NCBI GenBank assembly: GCA_029953615.1
Contig: CP124529.1
Coordinates: 4,550,493-4,614,492, forward strand
Direction: 5' to 3'
Length of the DNA stretch: 64,000 nucleotides
DNA from: Pseudomonas putida
GTDB lineage: Bacteria > Pseudomonadota > Gammaproteobacteria > Pseudomonadales > Pseudomonadaceae
Both the position numbers and the translations under genes were made by a program. Shown in pieces: positions 18,124 to 27,993 of the stretch (position 1 is the first letter of the stretch; the number at the start of each line of letters is the position of its first letter). The notes below the pieces were generated by a model. That model was not told the DNA's origin, did no database searches, and saw only the letters and a list, made by a program, of their open reading frames with translations.

Positions 18124-18441
18124 TCAATGATCGGCTATGCGGTCATCCTGCGAGAGGAGGGCCCGGGCCAGTTCTTCATCATTGGCCTGCAGGCCAGGGT
18201 TGTCCTTGCGGGCTTGTTCCAGCGCCGACTCCACATAGGCGCCACGGATTGCACCACCGCTGGCGACGTAAGCCGAAAGCTCGTCACGCGCCGGGATGAT
18301 CCGTTTGTCGTCCTTGAAGGTCGAATAAAGCGAGGCGGAAACACCGGCCGAGGTTGCGACGTCGCCTGCGTCGACGTCAGCCAGGGCAGCACCGGCAGGC
18401 AGCAGGAGCAGCAGCGCAGGGGCGAGGAGTAGGTGGCGCAT
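18124..18441 (-). CDS. Small secreted DUF2388-type protein
   Basis: A 105-residue protein with an N-terminal signal peptide (hydrophobic run LLLAPALLLLLPAGAALA). The conserved core TSAGVSASLYSTFKDDKR and SGGAIRGAYVESAL is that of the Pseudomonas DUF2388 family. Function is unknown; members are periplasmic and often present in several copies per genome. The start at 18441 is preferred over 18483 because the signal peptide begins there and a GGAG-like site precedes it. Confidence 0.78.
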   Translation of the reverse strand: MRHLLLAPALLLLLPAGAALADVDAGDVATSAGVSASLYSTFKDDKRIIPARDELSAYVASGGAIRGAYVESALEQARKDNPGLQANDEELARALLSQDDRIADH

Positions 18442-18619
18442 GGTGTGTTCTCCAGTAGCGTGAAGCCCAAGTAATTGAACCACTCAGTGTTTAAGAAAGC
18501 GCAGGTGGGGTGGTAGTTCCCTTGTTCGTCGCGGCAGCAGGCATTGACCATGTCGAGCCGGGCGTGATCTGCTCGGGCTGATGGCCCAATCATTCAATGG
18601 ATACTGAAGGTTCTCACCC

Positions 18620-19246
18620 ATGCCCGACTACAAGCTGCATTGTTTCGCCGAATCCGGTAACGCCTACAAGGCGGCGCTCATGCTCGAACTCACCGGCCAG
18701 GACTGGCAGCCGGTGTTCGTCGATTTCTTCAATGGCCAGACGCGCGGACAAGCCTGGCGCGACGAAGTGAACGAGCAGGGTGAGGTACCGGTGCTGGAAC
18801 ACGCCGGTAAATCCTTCACTCAGTCTGCGCTGATTCTCGATTACCTCGCGGAGCAAACCGGGCAGTTCGGCCCCCGCGACGATGACGAAAAGCGCGAGAT
18901 CTGGCGCTGGATGCTGTTCGACAACCACAAGTTCACCAGTTACTACGCGGCCCTGCGCTTTCTGTTCTGCCTGAAGAAGACCGGTGAAACGGACGTGACC
19001 CGGTTCCTGCGTGATCGTGCCACGGCGGCCTACCGTATTGTCGACGCGCACCTGGCAAAGACGCCGTTCATGGTCGGTGGCCGGCTGACTATTGCTGACC
19101 TGTCGCTGGCGGGGTATGTGTTCATGCCGGAGGACACTGGCATTGCGTTGGCGCAGTTCACCCACATCGAGGCATGGAAGGCGCGGATCCAGGCGTTGCC
19201 AGGGTGGAAGCACCCGTATGAGTTGATGCCGCGCACGGCCTCCTGA
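18620..19246 (+). CDS. Glutathione S-transferase family protein
   Basis: A 208-residue protein with an N-terminal thioredoxin-like GST domain (YKLHCFAESGNAYKAAL; EQGEVPVLEHAGKSFTQSALILDYL, containing the glutathione gamma-glutamyl contact SA) and a C-terminal helical domain (GGRLTIADLSLAGYVF). The substrate is unknown. It stands alone between two REP regions. Confidence 0.88.
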   Translation: MPDYKLHCFAESGNAYKAALMLELTGQDWQPVFVDFFNGQTRGQAWRDEVNEQGEVPVLEHAGKSFTQSALILDYLAEQTGQFGPRDDDEKREIWRWMLFDNHKFTSYYAALRFLFCLKKTGETDVTRFLRDRATAAYRIVDAHLAKTPFMVGGRLTIADLSLAGYVFMPEDTGIALAQFTHIEAWKARIQALPGWKHPYELMPRTAS

Positions 19247-19267
19247 CCCATCCGAGCAATTTGGCTG

Positions 19268-19377
19268 CCTGTGCCGGCCTCTTCGCGGGCACGCCCGCTC
19301 CCACAGGTATCGCGCCGCTTTCAAGGTTGGCGCGGCACCTGTGGGAGCGGGCGTGCCCGCGAAGAGGCCCGAACAGG
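19268..19377. repeat. REP pair (REPIN), class 1
   Basis: Inverted arms at 19268-19307 and 19340-19377 with the variant core GCGGGCACGCCCGC, between the ends of convergent GST and sfnR genes. Confidence 0.9.
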
Positions 19378-19388
19378 CCATACACCCT

Positions 19389-20489
<1,101 letters not shown>

Positions 20490-20498
20490 GGGCAATCC

Positions 20499-21687
20499 TC
20501 AGGAATAGAAGGATGGGGCAGGGCGCTTGTCGTTGAGGGCCCACTCGCCGAGTTCGTGAATGCGGTAGTCCACCGGGTCGTGCAGGGTTTGCGTGCGCAG
20601 GTTGCGCCAGTGGCGGTCGAAGCGCAGCGAAGCATGGGTGGCGCGGGCGCCGGTGACCTCGAACAGCCGGTTGCAGATGTCCAGGCCATGGCGGCTGGCG
20701 GCGACCTTGGCGGTGCCAATGGCCAGGGCCAGGTCGCCGCGCTCTTGCGCCGTGAGGGCGTGTTCCTTGGCCCAGGCGGCATCGAGCTGGTGTGCGGCCC
20801 GTTCGATCAGCAGGCGCACGCTTTCCAGAGCGACCCAGAATTCGCCGTAATGGCGCAGCACGTATGGGTCTTCGGCGCTGCTGGCGGCGCTGGAGCGGAA
20901 CCACGGCCGGCTTTCCTTGAGGGTGTACTGGCGGGCCTCCTCGAACGCCCCTTCGGCAATGCCGAGGAACAGGTTGGCGAAGTGCAGTTGGGCAATTCAG
21001 CGGGCGCAGGGCGGCGAACGGCGTGCTCAGGGGGCCAGGGTCTAGCAGCAGTTCGTTGCGTTCCACCCGTACCCGCTCGAAGGTGGCGCTGCCGCTGTCG
21101 GTCTGGCGCTGGCCTATGTTGTTCCAGTCGCTGTGCAGGCTTATGCCGGTACGGCCACTGGGGATGGCCGCGATCAGCAGCTTGCCGCCAGCACGTTCGT
21201 CCACCGCCGAAGCGATGAGCATTTCCGAGTCGCTGGCGCCGGAGCAGAAGCTTTTCTTGCCGGAGAACTCGCACCAGCCATCGAAGTGCTTGACCAGGGT
21301 GCGGGTGTCCAGCGGGTTCAGGGCATTGCCCCAGAACCACTGCTTGCGGGCGGTCTGTTCGAACCACGGTTGCCATTGCTCCGGGCGCGAGAACAGGCGC
21401 ACGGTAGCCAGCATCAGGTGATGGAAGCCGAATACGTGGGCGATGGAGCTGTCGACCCGGGCGAACTCGCGCACCACCGCGAAGGTGTCGTACCAACTGG
21501 CGCCCTGGCCACCGAAGGCCTGCGGGATCACCAGCGACAGCAGGCCGCTGTCACGCAGGGCGTCGCGCTCGGCTTTTGGCGTGCCGCCGCGCTCATCACG
21601 TTCGACCGCGGTCTGGGCAAACTGCCCGGCCAGTTCGCGGGCGATGGCCAGGGCTGGGCGCGGGGGCGTATTCACAGGTGCATTCAT
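20499..21687 (-). CDS. sfnC: SfnC-type acyl-CoA dehydrogenase-like flavoprotein, frameshifted
   Basis: An acyl-CoA dehydrogenase/DszC-like flavin monooxygenase-type protein of the sfnECR operon. The first frame runs from MNAPVNTPP to about ALRPL; the second continues LHFANLFLG and ends in NDKRPAPSFYS. Removing one T from GGCAATTCAG at 20991-21000 restores RPLIAQLHFANLF. The span is 3n+1 bases, so the corrected protein has 395 residues. It is 9 bases from sfnR and 9 from sfnE, which supports one transcript. The frameshift is probably a sequence error. Confidence 0.85.
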
Positions 21688-21696
21688 GGCCGCTCC

Positions 21697-22257
21697 TCAG
21701 GCGCTCTTGCGCAGCGCGTGATGGGCACCGAACAGTGGCACGGCGCGCTCGGCGGCCAGGCGGATACGGGCGGCGAGGGCTGCGCTGGAAACCCGGTAGT
21801 CGGCCATTTCCGCCTGGCTGGCGAACACGCCGACGGGCAGGGTCAGGGCTTGCAGGAAGCTGAACAGTGGACGCAGCTGGTGGTCGAGCACCAGCGCGTG
21901 ACGTTCGCTGCCGCCGGTGGCGGCGAGCAGCACCGGGGTGTCGACCAGGGCGTCCTGGCCGATCAGGTCGAACAGATGCTTGAAGTGGCCGGTGAAGCTG
22001 CCGCGGTACACCGGCGTGGTCACCACCAGCAGGTCGGCTTTTTCCACCAGGCGCAGTTGCTGTTCGACGGCCTCGGGCAGTTCGCTGCGCCACAGGGCGC
22101 TGCCCAGCGGGCGGGCGATCTCGCCCAGCTCGATCAGGTGCGGCTTGATGTGCAGGTGCTCGGCCAGTTCGGCGAGGATCGCCTCGGTCAGGGCCAGGGT
22201 GCGCGAGGGACGGGCAGTGCCGCCAGACAGGGCTACGACGTTCAGTGGGGTGCTCAT
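21697..22257 (-). CDS. sfnE: NAD(P)H-dependent FMN reductase SfnE
   Basis: A 186-residue flavodoxin-fold FMN reductase related to MsuE, supplying FMNH2 to two-component monooxygenases. The FMN phosphate-binding loop is ALSGGTARPSRT, and TTPVYRGSFTGHFKHLFDL is the family signature. It is the first gene of sfnE-sfnC-sfnR. No FMNH2-dependent monooxygenase gene (such as sfnG) lies in the window, so its partner must be encoded elsewhere. Confidence 0.9.
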   Translation of the reverse strand: MSTPLNVVALSGGTARPSRTLALTEAILAELAEHLHIKPHLIELGEIARPLGSALWRSELPEAVEQQLRLVEKADLLVVTTPVYRGSFTGHFKHLFDLIGQDALVDTPVLLAATGGSERHALVLDHQLRPLFSFLQALTLPVGVFASQAEMADYRVSSAALAARIRLAAERAVPLFGAHHALRKSA

Positions 22258-22298
22258 GGGCAGGTCTCCGGTTCGGGGTGAGCGGGGGACTTTGCTTG

Positions 22299-22315
22299 AG
22301 CAATCGTCGTGCCGG
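22299..22315 (-). promoter_or_regulatory. Sigma-54 promoter of sfnECR
   Basis: On the minus strand the sequence reads CCGGCACGACGATTGCT. It has the GG and GC doublets exactly 10 bases apart and matches TGGCACG-N4-TTGCW except at one position. It lies 42-58 bases before the sfnE start. A sigma-54 promoter ahead of an operon that itself encodes a sigma-54 activator suggests autoregulation by SfnR. Confidence 0.7.
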
Positions 22316-22479
22316 ATTTGAATGTTCTTCTATTTCAACTGGTTAGCGCATTTTTGGTGCTTGCAGCGCTGTTGCCGTGTGGGCGTTGCCTGTTGATCGT
22401 GTGTTGCGCTGCAGACAGTTGGCCGGGTGTTGGCGGCTGTGCAGTTGGGGATTTATAGAAGATTACGGGCTGATTAAAA

Positions 22480-22507
22480 AGGAATAAGATTTTATATTCT
22501 TATTCCT
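22480..22507. promoter_or_regulatory. AT-rich palindrome upstream of the sfnECR promoter
   Basis: AGGAATAAGA and TCTTATTCCT form perfect 10-base arms around an 8-base spacer (TTTTATAT). The centre is about 180-190 bases upstream of the -24/-12 promoter, the usual distance for an enhancer of a sigma-54 activator. No Fis-type binding consensus for SfnR is assumed; the link is inferred from position and symmetry. The site also stands out for low GC content. Confidence 0.5.
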
Positions 22508-22522
22508 GATTTTGGTTTTTAT

Positions 22523-22634
22523 GGGCTGGGGCTGCTTCGCAGCCCTTTCGCGACACAAAGCCGCTCTTACACGCGGACGCGGTCTCTTGCAGGAGCGGCC
22601 TTGCGTCGCGATGGGGCGCGAAGCGGCCGCAAAG
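22523..22634. repeat. REP pair, class 2 (GGAGCGGCCTTG-GTCGCGA type)
   Basis: A second repeat family, different from class 1: arms reading CCCTTTCGCGACACAAAGCCGCTC (split at 22542-22565) and GGAGCGGCCTTGCGTCGCGA (22591-22611). It lies just after the PBP2 stop and may end that transcript. The same family occurs at 35179, where it is the target of the IS110 element. Confidence 0.8.
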
Positions 22635-22637
22635 ACC

Positions 22638-24533
22638 CTAAGTGTGCGGCACGCTCCGAGGTACTACTCCGCCCGCATACTGCGGCTTCAGATGCCCCTG
22701 CTCATCCAGCAGGTAGGCATCCATCACCTCCCGCACCACCGGTCCAGCCACCCGCCCACCGGCTTCACCGTTCTCGATCATCACCGCCACCACGACGCTC
22801 GGGTGATCTGCCGGAGCAAAGCCGACGAACAGGGCATTGTCGCGGTGCCGCTCCAGGGTCTTGTCGCGGTTGTAGCGTTCGCCCTGCTTGATCGCCACCA
22901 CCTGCGCGGTGCCGCTCTTGCCGGCAATCCGGTATTGCGCACCGGCCGCGGCAGCGCGGGCGATGCCGCGCGGGTCGTGCATGACCATCTGCATGCCCTG
23001 GCTGACCTGGTCCCAGGCGTGCCTGTCGTGCAGCACGATATCGGGCATCGGGTTGGGGTCGACCGGCGCATCGCCACCCACGGTCATGGCCAGGTGCGGG
23101 CGGTGCCACACGCCCTTGCTCGCCAGCAGGCTGGTGGCCTGGGCCAACTGCAGTGGGGTGACCTGCATGTAGCCCTGGCCGATGCCCAGGATCAGCGTCT
23201 CGCCCGGGAACCAGGCCTGGCGCCGGGTGGCGCGCTTCCACTCGGCCGACGGCATCAACCCGGGCGCTTCCTCGAACATGTCCAGCGACACCTTCTGGCC
23301 CAGGCCGAACTCGGCCAGGTAATCGTGCAGGCGGTCGATGCCAAGCTTGTGCGCCAGGTCGTAGAAGTAAGTGTCGTTGGAACGCATGATGGCGGTGTAC
23401 ATATCCACCCAGCCATCGCCGCTGCGGTTCCAGTTGCGGTACTTGTGGTCGTAGTTGGGCAGTTCATAGTAACCCGGGTCGAACACCCGACTGCCCGGGG
23501 TAATCACGCCGCTGTCGAGGCCGGCGATGGCCACCTCCGGCTTCACCGTCGAACCGGGGGCATACAGGCCGCGCAGCACGCGGTTGAACAGCGGGCGGTC
23601 GATGGAATCGCGCAGGGCCGCGTACTGTTTGAAGCTGATGCCCTTGACGAACAGGTTGGGGTCGAAGCTGGGGTTGCTGACCATCGCCAGCACGTCGCCA
23701 TTGGCCGGGTCGAGCACCACCACCGAGCCGCGGCGGTCGCCCAGGGCCTTTTCCGCGGCCAGTTGCAGGTGGGCGTCCAGGGTCAGGACGATGTTCTGGC
23801 CCGGGGTCGGGGCCTTGTGGTTGAGCACGCGCATTATCCGGCCCTGGGCGTTGGTCTCGACTTCCTCGTAACCCACGTGGCCGTGCAGCTGGCTTTCGTA
23901 GAAGCGCTCGATGCCGGTCTTGCCGATCGATTGGGTGCCCCGGTATTCGGTACTGTCGAGGGCCTTGGCCTCTTTCTCGTTGATGCGCCCCACATAGCCC
24001 ACCGAGTGGGCGAAATGCTCGGCCAGCGGGTACTCGCGGATGAACTGTGGTTCCACCTCCAGGCCTGGCAGGCGGAACTGGTTCACCGCCACCAGAGCAA
24101 TCTGCTCTTCGCTCAGGCCGACCATCAGGGTCACCGGCTCGAACGGCTTGCGCCCACGGCGCAGGTCCTTGTCGAACTGCTTGCGGTCGTCTTCGCCAAG
24201 GTTCAGCACCTGGGCTAGCGTGTCGAGCACCTTGGCCGTGTCGCCGCCGGCCCGCTCGCGGGTCATGGTCAGGTCGAAGCTGGGCTTGTTGTCGGCCAGC
24301 ACCACGCCGTTGCGGTCGTAGATCAGCCCGCGTTCGGGGGCGATGGGCAGCACGTGAACGCGGTTGTTTTCCGACACGGCAGTCTGCTGGTCGTGCTGCA
24401 GCACCTGCAGCACGTAGAGCCGGCCCACCAGGACGGCACACAGGCTGAACACCAGGGCGGCGCAGGCCAGAAGCCGGCGGTTGACCAGGTGCTTTTCCTT
24501 TTCGTGGTCCTTGAGAGGGATAGGTTGCGGCAT
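22638..24533 (-). CDS. mrdA: Penicillin-binding protein 2 (peptidoglycan transpeptidase), free-standing copy
   Basis: A 631-residue class B PBP. A single membrane anchor (residues ~20-45) is followed by a dimerisation domain and a transpeptidase domain with SxxK at S328-K331 (PGSTVK), SxN at S385 (MRSNDTYF) and KSG at 539-541 (GKSGTAQV). It acts in the elongasome, cross-linking lateral wall peptidoglycan. In pseudomonads the main mrdA is beside rodA; this copy has no rodA or mre neighbour, so it is probably a second paralogue. It is divergent from vanK across a 559-base region. Confidence 0.94.
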   Translation of the reverse strand: MPQPIPLKDHEKEKHLVNRRLLACAALVFSLCAVLVGRLYVLQVLQHDQQTAVSENNRVHVLPIAPERGLIYDRNGVVLADNKPSFDLTMTRERAGGDTAKVLDTLAQVLNLGEDDRKQFDKDLRRGRKPFEPVTLMVGLSEEQIALVAVNQFRLPGLEVEPQFIREYPLAEHFAHSVGYVGRINEKEAKALDSTEYRGTQSIGKTGIERFYESQLHGHVGYEEVETNAQGRIMRVLNHKAPTPGQNIVLTLDAHLQLAAEKALGDRRGSVVVLDPANGDVLAMVSNPSFDPNLFVKGISFKQYAALRDSIDRPLFNRVLRGLYAPGSTVKPEVAIAGLDSGVITPGSRVFDPGYYELPNYDHKYRNWNRSGDGWVDMYTAIMRSNDTYFYDLAHKLGIDRLHDYLAEFGLGQKVSLDMFEEAPGLMPSAEWKRATRRQAWFPGETLILGIGQGYMQVTPLQLAQATSLLASKGVWHRPHLAMTVGGDAPVDPNPMPDIVLHDRHAWDQVSQGMQMVMHDPRGIARAAAAGAQYRIAGKSGTAQVVAIKQGERYNRDKTLERHRDNALFVGFAPADHPSVVVAVMIENGEAGGRVAGPVVREVMDAYLLDEQGHLKPQYAGGVVPRSVPHT

Positions 24534-24746
24534 CAGGAGCTCTTTTCTACGGGGTCGCCTTGGCCGTGCGGGCGCGCGAACGGGCGGGGGATGCTACGCA
24601 ACACGCTACGCAGCCTCAAGGCGAGTGCCAGCTGGCGATAGCGTGGCATCGGCTGTGTGCCCCGTGATCAGGGCGCTGGCGGGCAATATGAAGATTTGTT
24701 CATGGCTGGCCCTTCGTGAAGGGTGAATAGAGGTTTTCCGTGCCTT

Positions 24747-24758
24747 TATGGATCCATA
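24747..24758. promoter_or_regulatory. VanR operator 1 upstream of vanK
   Basis: TATGGATCCATA is a perfect 12-base palindrome with the TGGATCCA core. VanR-type GntR repressors recognise ATTGGATCCAAT-like sites in other bacteria (established). The same core appears three more times in the window, only upstream of vanK and vanA. Confidence 0.75.
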
Positions 24759-24768
24759 GCGCAACTTC

Positions 24769-24783
24769 GTTCGATAACCGAAC
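24769..24783. promoter_or_regulatory. PcaR-like site GTTCGATAACCGAAC
   Basis: A 15-base dyad (GTTCG-N5-CGAAC). It closely resembles the P. putida PcaR site that I recall as GTTCGATAATCGCAC (13 of 15). It sits 10 bases from VanR operator 1 in the vanK upstream region. PcaR is the IclR-type regulator that responds to beta-ketoadipate. Protocatechuate, the product of vanillate demethylation, feeds that pathway, so joint control of VanK is plausible. Confidence 0.5.
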
Positions 24784-24907
24784 ATTAAATGCTGGCTCAT
24801 GAGATCCAATAACCTATTGAAATACATCAATAAATATTTAATAGATCGATCTTTTAGTAGCGTTTCGCCAAGAAGGCCTGCGCTTATTGAGTCTTCAGTG
24901 ATTGTTT

Positions 24908-24917
24908 GTGGATCCAT
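24908..24917. promoter_or_regulatory. VanR operator 2 upstream of vanK
   Basis: GTGGATCCAT shares the 8-base TGGATCCA core with the other VanR sites. It lies 160 bases from operator 1 and about 175 bases before the vanK start. Confidence 0.65.
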
Positions 24918-25092
24918 TATCTGGTTGATTAGCGCCTGACAACGGCCGGAAACCTCCAGCCGTATGCGACAACAATTACAAAAAGGGTCCAGTCATGAAT
25001 GGCTTTTCAAGGGTGTGGAACCGTCAGGGTTCCTTGCGCTTTGCCTGCGCGTGCGCATCTGTTCTCTCACCTGTGAACCGGCGGGTGAGCCC

Positions 25093-26433
25093 ATGAATCC
25101 TGACCTCAAGCAACGTCTGGACACCGACCCGATGGGGCGCTTCCAGTGCCTGGCCATTGGTATCTGCATCATCCTCAACATGATCGACGGCTTCGATGTA
25201 CTGGTCATGGCCTTCACCGCTGCCTCGGTGTCTGCCGAGTGGCGCCTGAGCGGGGCGCAGGTGGGGCTGCTGCTCAGCGCTGGCCTGTTCGGCATGGCGG
25301 CTGGGTCGCTGTTCATCGCGCCATGGGCCGATCGCCTGGGCCGACGCCCGCTGATCCTGTTGTGCCTGGCGCTGTCCGGCGTTGGGATGTTGCTCTCGGC
25401 GCTGAGCCAAAGCCCGCTGCAACTGGCACTGTTGCGTGGACTGACCGGTTTGGGGATCGGCGGCATCCTGGCCAGTAGCAACGTGATTGCCAGCGAATAC
25501 GCCAGCAAGCGCTGGCGTGGCCTGGCGGTCAGCCTGCAGTCCACCGGCTATGCGCTGGGCGCGACCTTGGGCGGTCTGCTGGCAGTATGGTTGCTGGGGC
25601 ACTGGGGCTGGCGCTCGGTGTTTCTTTTCGGCGGCATCGTCACTGTCCTGGTAATTCCGCTGGTGTTGCTGTGGTTGCCGGAGTCACTGGACTTCCTGCT
25701 GGCACGCCGGCCAGCCAATGCCCTGGCACGGGTCAACCGCCTGGCAGCGCGCCTCGGCCAGCCGACACTGGTGCAACTGCCAGCAACGGCGGCAAGGGAG
25801 CAGGGCGCAGCCAGCGGTTTCAAGCAGCTGCTGGCACCGGCCATGCGCCGCACCACGTTGGTGATCTGGTTGTTGTTCTTCCTGGTCATGTTCGGCTTCT
25901 ACTTCGTCATGAGCTGGACGCCGAAGCTGCTGGTGGCCGCTGGGCTGTCGGCCGAGCAGGGCATCACTGGCGGGGTGCTGTTGAGCGTTGGCGGCATCCT
26001 CGGCGCGGCGCTGATCGGCGGCCTGGCTTCGCGCTGGCCACTGACCCGCGTGCTGGCGCTGTTCATGCTGATTACCGCGGTGCTGCTGGTGCTGTTCGTG
26101 GCAAATGGCGCCTCGGTCAGCGCGGCGTTGGTATTGGGGTTGTTGATCGGGCTGTTCTCCAACGGCTGCGTGGCCGGGCTGTATGCCCTGTCGCCGGTGG
26201 TCTATGGCGCTTCGGTGCGCGCCACTGGTGTGGGCTGGGGCATTGGCATCGGCCGCATGGGCGCGATCCTGTCGCCGACGGTGGCTGGTGTGCTGCTCGA
26301 TGGCGGCTGGCAACCGTTGCACCTGTACGGGGTGTTCGCCAGCGTGTTCGTGCTGGCCGCAGGTTGCCTGCTGTTGCTGCGGAGCGGAACCAGGCCGGCT
26401 CCAGGCTTGGCTAGCGACGCACTGAGCCACTGA
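25093..26433 (+). CDS. vanK: MFS transporter VanK (vanillate/protocatechuate)
   Basis: A 446-residue aromatic acid:H+ symporter of the PcaK/VanK/BenK group with 12 membrane segments. The TM1 motif MIDGFDVLVMAF carries the conserved Asp, and the loop 2-3 motif is PWADRLGRRPL. The start at 25093 has a GGGTGAG site before it. It heads vanK-vanP-vanR and is preceded by VanR operators. Substrate assignment rests on the van context; PcaK-like proteins also take protocatechuate and 4-hydroxybenzoate. Confidence 0.88.
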   Translation: MNPDLKQRLDTDPMGRFQCLAIGICIILNMIDGFDVLVMAFTAASVSAEWRLSGAQVGLLLSAGLFGMAAGSLFIAPWADRLGRRPLILLCLALSGVGMLLSALSQSPLQLALLRGLTGLGIGGILASSNVIASEYASKRWRGLAVSLQSTGYALGATLGGLLAVWLLGHWGWRSVFLFGGIVTVLVIPLVLLWLPESLDFLLARRPANALARVNRLAARLGQPTLVQLPATAAREQGAASGFKQLLAPAMRRTTLVIWLLFFLVMFGFYFVMSWTPKLLVAAGLSAEQGITGGVLLSVGGILGAALIGGLASRWPLTRVLALFMLITAVLLVLFVANGASVSAALVLGLLIGLFSNGCVAGLYALSPVVYGASVRATGVGWGIGIGRMGAILSPTVAGVLLDGGWQPLHLYGVFASVFVLAAGCLLLLRSGTRPAPGLASDALSH

Positions 26434-26536
26434 GTACTGCCCGGCCAGGTCGGGCACCTGAATGCAGCTTGTCGCCTTGTGCCCATGCCGGCACGAGGTG
26501 GTCGGCTGCGCCTACGAAAAGCGGAGAACAATAATA

Positions 26537-27790
26537 ATGATGCACACGACTTGCACGCTGACCCGTTCGGCCCTGGCGGTTTCGCTGGCGCTGGGCCTGG
26601 GGTTGCCGGCCTGGGCCGAAGAAGCGGGCTTCTTCGAGGATGCCAAGGCCGGGTTGACACTGCGCAACTACTATTTCAACCGTGATTTTCGCGACCCAGG
26701 GGCGGCCAAGAGCAATGTTGAAGAATGGGCCCAGGGCTTCATCTTCAAGTTCAGTTCAGGCTACACCCCAGGGTTGATCGGTTTGGGCCTGGACGGCATC
26801 GGCATGTTCGGCGTTAAGCTGGACAGTGGCCGCGGTACCAGCGGCTCCGAATTGCTGCCGGTGCATGATGACGGCCGCGCGGCTGACAACTATGGGCGCG
26901 CCGGGTTGGCGGCGAAGCTGCGCGTTTCGGCCACCGAGTTGAAGGTGGGTGAACTGCTGCCGGACATTCCATTGCTGCGCTACGACGATGGCCGCCTGTT
27001 GCCGCAGACCTTCCGCGGCGCTATGTTCGACTCACGCGAGATCGAAGGCCTGAGCTTGCAGGCTGGCCAGTATCGTGAGGTAAGCCTGCGCAATTCGTCT
27101 GACATGCAGGACCTTTCTGCCTGGGCTGCGCCAGGAGTGACTTCGGACGGTTTCAACTATGCCGGTGCCGAGTACCGTTTCAACCAGCAGCGTACGCTGA
27201 TCGGCGCCTGGCATTCGCAGCTGAAGGATATCTACCAGCAGAGCTACTTCAACCTGTTGCATAGCCAGCGGGCTGGGGAGTGGACGCTGGGTGCGAACCT
27301 CGGTTACTTCATCGACCGGGACGATGGCCAGGCGCGCATCGGCGATATCCAGAGCCGTACCGGCTACGCCTTGCTGTCTGCCGCGCGCAGTGGTCACACG
27401 TTGTACCTAGGGCTGCAGAAGGTGAGTGGTGATAGCCAGTGGATGTCGGTGTACGGCAGTAGCGGGCGGACCTTGGGCAACGACATGTTCAACGGCAACT
27501 TCAGCAATGCTGACGAGCGCTCATGGCAAGTGCGTTACGACTACAACTTTGCCGCGTTGGGCGTGCCAGGCCTGCTGGCCATGGTGCGTTACGGGCATGG
27601 CGAGAACGTGAGCACGGCGGCAGCCAGCAATGGCAAAGAGTGGGAGCGCGATACCGAGGTCAACTACACCTTCCAGAGCGGGCCATTGATGAACCTCAAT
27701 GTCCGGCTTAACAACGCGACCAACCGGCGTAGCTTCAGTGGTGACTTTGACCAGACACGGTTGATCATCACCTATCCGCTGACGTTGTAG
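26537..27790 (+). CDS. vanP: OprD-family outer-membrane porin VanP
   Basis: A 417-residue porin with a signal peptide (ALAVSLALGLGLPAWA, cleaved before EEAGFF) and the OprD-family start GFFEDAKAGLTLRNYYFNRDF. It has many alternating beta-strand segments and ends in an aromatic/hydrophobic strand (IITYPLTL). It probably lets vanillate or related aromatic acids cross the outer membrane. The ATG at 26537 follows GGAGAA; a second ATG is adjacent. It lies about 100 bases after vanK in the same orientation. Confidence 0.9.
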   Translation: MMHTTCTLTRSALAVSLALGLGLPAWAEEAGFFEDAKAGLTLRNYYFNRDFRDPGAAKSNVEEWAQGFIFKFSSGYTPGLIGLGLDGIGMFGVKLDSGRGTSGSELLPVHDDGRAADNYGRAGLAAKLRVSATELKVGELLPDIPLLRYDDGRLLPQTFRGAMFDSREIEGLSLQAGQYREVSLRNSSDMQDLSAWAAPGVTSDGFNYAGAEYRFNQQRTLIGAWHSQLKDIYQQSYFNLLHSQRAGEWTLGANLGYFIDRDDGQARIGDIQSRTGYALLSAARSGHTLYLGLQKVSGDSQWMSVYGSSGRTLGNDMFNGNFSNADERSWQVRYDYNFAALGVPGLLAMVRYGHGENVSTAAASNGKEWERDTEVNYTFQSGPLMNLNVRLNNATNRRSFSGDFDQTRLIITYPLTL

Positions 27791-27811
27791 GCGCGTCGCA
27801 TCGTTGAAGTT

Positions 27812-27896
27812 GTGGGAGTGGGCGTACCCGCGAACGCCAGCAAAGCCGATCGCATGCCCCGCGTCGTCTGCTTTGCGGCCATACCCGCTCCTGCAT
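27812..27896. repeat. Degenerate REP element
   Basis: TGTGGGAGTGGGCGTACCCGCGAA at 27812 and an imperfect inverse near 27875-27896 (CATACCCGCTCCTGCA) resemble class 1 REP arms with several changes. It lies between vanP and vanR. Confidence 0.6.
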
Positions 27897-27993
27897 CTAC
27901 AGCGCATGGCTTGAAGCGGGGGCGTTGTCATGCAGACCGGCCAACCCCAACAGACCAGCAACAACCTCTCAGCTTGCGCTAAGATGCCCGCTC

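Larger units (their letters stand above)
24534..25092. other. Divergent mrdA/vanK intergenic region
   Basis: A 559-base gene-free stretch. The first ~200 bases are GC-rich without clear features. From about 24740 to 24920 it becomes AT-rich and holds two VanR-type operators and a PcaR-like site (listed separately). The last ~170 bases form the vanK leader; an in-frame ATG at 24964 could extend VanK by 43 residues, but that stretch does not look like a transporter N-terminus. Confidence 0.6.

Noticed and set aside
24964..25092. Extended VanK start at 24964
   Set aside because: The added 43 residues are cysteine- and arginine-rich and lack transporter character, and the ATG at 25093 has a suitable ribosome site.
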